A stretch of 32,435 nucleotides of DNA from Flavobacteriales bacterium (GTDB lineage: Bacteria > Bacteroidota > Bacteroidia > Flavobacteriales_E > Vicingaceae): NCBI GenBank assembly GCA_905339165.1, contig CAJPFH010000054.1, positions 1 through 32,435 of the forward strand, read 5' to 3'. Positions 31,062 to 32,435 of this stretch are shown here, piece after piece. A program made the position numbers and the translations under genes. Below the pieces are notes generated by a model. The model did not search any database. It had not been told where the DNA came from and saw nothing but the letters and a program-made list of their open reading frames with translations. The first letter of the stretch is position 1, and each line of letters opens with the position of its first letter.

Positions 31062-31998
31062 ACTGCAAAAAAATAATACAGAAGCACATACCCACATGGT
31101 TATTGCAGAAAAATTAATTCGTAAACGTATTAATTCTTTACTTGCCAAAGGTTCTATTGGTAGAACGACAGTAATTCATTTAACACGAGCAACGACTGCT
31201 TATTTAACAGACTTGTTGAATGGGCATAATCTTCGTGATTTAATTCTTACCAGTCCTGAAAATATGCCAAGCTTAATAGCTGGTATTTCAGCCGTATTTC
31301 CAGACTTCGTTATACCTAATTCGGATGAGAATTTAATTCTTCGTAATGTATTCATTTCACATGGTTACGAGCATAAGGACTTTGATAAATTAGATTTCAT
31401 TAAAAGAATAAATATTGATACTTGCCCGTATTGTAATAGGAGCTATATTTATTATTTATCAAAAGATGGAAAAATCAAACCTCAAATAGACCATTTTTAT
31501 CCAACTAATATTTATCCATTCCTTGCGTTAACATTTTACAATTTGATTCCTTCTTGTCAGACATGCAATGGATTTGGAGCAAAGGAAGGTAATAACCCGT
31601 TGTTAGTGAACTTAGTAAATCCGTACTTAATTGAAAATCATAATTTCAAATTCACTTACAAGATAAATCACATTAACTTTTTGAACCCTCTGCTTGATAA
31701 AAATAGCGTAGAAGTAAAATTGAAGCATCATCTTACAGGGCATACGGATGTATTTAAACTTGACAAATTGTATCAGCAGCACTCTGACCATGTGCTTGAA
31801 TTAATAATAAAGAGCAAAATCGCATATTCAAACAAATACAGAACATACTTACATTCATATAAAGGACTAAAATTCAATGATGCTGAAATTGACAGAATGA
31901 TTTTAGGAAATTATTCAAAAGAGGATGAAATTCATAAAAGACCCTTAGCAAAATTGTATCAAGACATTGGAGTAGAATTAGGATTAATTAAAAGATGA
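31054..31998 (+). CDS. HNH nuclease, Septu PtuB-like
   Basis: This 314-residue protein has a zinc-stabilised HNH core: CPYC (Cys124, Cys127), then IDHFYP with Asp146-His147, Asn163 in FYNLIPSC, and Cys168/Cys171 in SCQTCN. The His-Asn arrangement fits the beta-beta-alpha-metal nuclease site. Helical regions flank the core; the N-terminal part probably contacts the ATPase. It overlaps the ATPase gene by 8 bases, as expected for a coupled PtuA-PtuB pair. The longer C-terminal half (HLTGHTDVFKLDKLYQQHSDHVLELI) is typical of this HNH group. It is the last gene of cassette 12. Confidence 0.84.
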   Translation: MIRLQKNNTEAHTHMVIAEKLIRKRINSLLAKGSIGRTTVIHLTRATTAYLTDLLNGHNLRDLILTSPENMPSLIAGISAVFPDFVIPNSDENLILRNVFISHGYEHKDFDKLDFIKRINIDTCPYCNRSYIYYLSKDGKIKPQIDHFYPTNIYPFLALTFYNLIPSCQTCNGFGAKEGNNPLLVNLVNPYLIENHNFKFTYKINHINFLNPLLDKNSVEVKLKHHLTGHTDVFKLDKLYQQHSDHVLELIIKSKIAYSNKYRTYLHSYKGLKFNDAEIDRMILGNYSKEDEIHKRPLAKLYQDIGVELGLIKR

Positions 31999-32051
31999 GA
32001 AGAAACATAAGCCATCGCAAATGTGCTTCCACCTTTCCCACGCTGACAAAA

Positions 32052-32095
32052 TTGAATTAAAAAAAATTTCCTTCCCTTCTGAAAATAAAAAATAC
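32052..32095 (+). repeat. right AT-rich terminal block of cassette 12
   Basis: TTGAATTAAAAAAAAT (32052-32067) and GAAAATAAAAAATAC (32081-32095) are exact inverted copies of 25473-25488 and 25448-25462. The spacer TTCCTTCCCTTCT is nearly the same as that of the right block of cassette 6. Upstream, GCAAATGTGC (32017-32026) resembles one hairpin arm, but I found no clear partner for it. Confidence 0.78.
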
Positions 32096-32172
32096 GCAAC
32101 CGCACAGACCAACACTACAAAGAAACTCAAAAAGGACAATGGTTTACAGACACGGTGGACAAGAACGCCAGC

Positions 32173-32304
32173 TGGTAACAGCACCTACCCAAAAGTGGCG
32201 GTTCAGTGGTTAAATCAAGTGAAGTGCTTCTATCAAAGTTTGTGCTTGGTTGACAGTGAAGTGCTTCGAAATCGCCACCTTCGGGTAGCTGCCAACCGTT
32301 AGTG
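32173..32304 (+). repeat. attC site 13
   Basis: 132 bp. Left core TGGTAAC (32173-32179), right core GTTAGTG (32298-32304). GCTGGTAA complements the cassette 12 start (TTACCAGC, 25301). Nearly identical to attC 12, including arms, centre and modules. Confidence 0.88.
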
Positions 32305-32435
32305 GCAATAAATGACGAAGACGGTATCGTAAAATTTGAAAAGTCTAACGGCAGACTGTTTTCTTGCCCCTTTCCTTTTAATTTAAAAAAAATGACACGT
32401 TTGTCGCGGTCGACATTTTTAAATCGGCCTCTCGC
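32299..32435 (+). other. start of cassette 13 (truncated by window)
   Basis: The cassette starts TTAGTGGCA. No gene is seen in the 137 bases available. A T/A-rich stretch (TTTAATTTAAAAAAAATG) near the end resembles the AT-rich left blocks of cassettes 6 and 12, so cassette 13 may be another large one; its partner would lie beyond the window. Confidence 0.45.

Larger units (their letters stand above)
25301..32298 (+). mobile_element. giant cassette 12: Hachiman plus Septu-like defence genes
   Basis: 6,998 bp. Start TTACCAGC (25301) complements GCTGGTAA at attC 13 (32171). The four genes form two recognisable anti-phage systems in one transcription unit. AT-rich blocks at 25448-25488 recur inverted at 32052-32095. 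The first 147 bases (25301-25447) hold no other feature that I see. Confidence 0.78.
9..32304 (+). mobile_element. integron cassette array (13 attC sites, 12 complete cassettes, no integrase in window)
   Basis: Thirteen long imperfect palindromes end on the right in GTT and begin on the left with a core ending in AAC, the R' and R'' cores of integron attC sites. Between them lie gene blocks all on the + strand. In all twelve complete cassettes the opening bases (for example TTAGGCACA, 19733) are the reverse complement of the bases at the left core of the next attC (GTGCCTAAC, 21355), while the two cores within one attC often disagree. That is expected if each cassette circularised and inserted by cleavage between G and TT. 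The integrase and attI would lie to the left, outside the window; otherwise this is an integrase-less attC cluster. The sites resemble one another closely, as in sedentary chromosomal integrons. Confidence 0.88.

Noticed and set aside
29163-31998. ATPase-HNH pair as part of a retron
   Set aside because: No reverse transcriptase or msr/msd-like RNA is visible next to it; a Septu-like pair is the simpler reading.
32021-32302. 93-residue open frame over the end of cassette 12
   Set aside because: It spans the right AT-rich block and attC 13.
625-32304. The recurring repeats as a CRISPR array
   Set aside because: Repeats are about 132 bp, palindromic, variable, and separated by 0.15-8.6 kb of genes; no uniform spacers and no cas genes.
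625-32304. The repeats as ordinary REP elements or rho-independent terminators
   Set aside because: The per-cassette complementarity of starts and left cores and the GTT/AAC ends are not explained by either; no T-tracts follow.

Overview
The window looks like part of a Bacteroidota chromosome or large replicon. The DNA is AT-rich, leaders are A-rich without clear Shine-Dalgarno sequences, promoters match TTTG-N19-TAnnTTTG, and the metal pump is the CzcA-TolC fusion typical of that phylum. I cannot name the genus.

The window is best explained as an integron gene-cassette array. Thirteen attC-like recombination sites, mostly 131-134 bp, delimit twelve complete cassettes, plus the end of one on the left and the start of one on the right. 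Every gene is on the + strand and every attC lies 3' of its genes. The key evidence is that each cassette's first 8-10 bases (from the TT of the previous GTT core) are the reverse complement of the bases at the left core of its own downstream attC. The two cores of a single attC often do not match each other. This is what cassettes recombined at G|TT should look like. No integrase is in the window.

Layout by cassette: (1) 137-750, small membrane-anchored protein; (2) 751-1483, secreted papain-like protease; (3) 1484-10040, an 8.6-kb heavy-metal efflux operon (small Cys-rich protein, CzcA-TolC fusion, CzcB, P1B-ATPase); (4) 10041-12415, type II restriction-modification pair; (5) 12416-12565, a 150-bp geneless cassette; (6) 12566-18621, XRE regulator, two DNA methyltransferases, a restriction endonuclease with a built-in two-cluster ferredoxin domain, and two unknown genes; (7) 18622-19732, a tRNA-like element next to a HEPN-motif protein; (8) 19733-21481, TIR-domain protein and a membrane-anchored partner; (9) 21482-22704, secreted YciI-like protein and a DUF4287/DUF5655-like protein; (10) 22705-23719, MerTP mercury transporter and a GDCCVxC protein; (11) 23720-25300, a protein of unknown function and an LRAT-like protein; (12) 25301-32298, a Hachiman pair followed by a Septu-like pair; (13) begins at 32299.

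Functionally this is a bank of anti-phage and metal-resistance modules. The three largest cassettes (3, 6 and 12) carry extra noncoding structure just inside their attC sites. Five hairpins share the same pair of A-A mismatches. Cassettes 6 and 12 also each have AT-rich blocks at the left end that recur as exact inverted copies at the right end, with different sequences in the two cassettes. These terminal structures, the tRNA-like/HEPN pair and the Fe-S restriction enzyme are the parts most likely to be undescribed.
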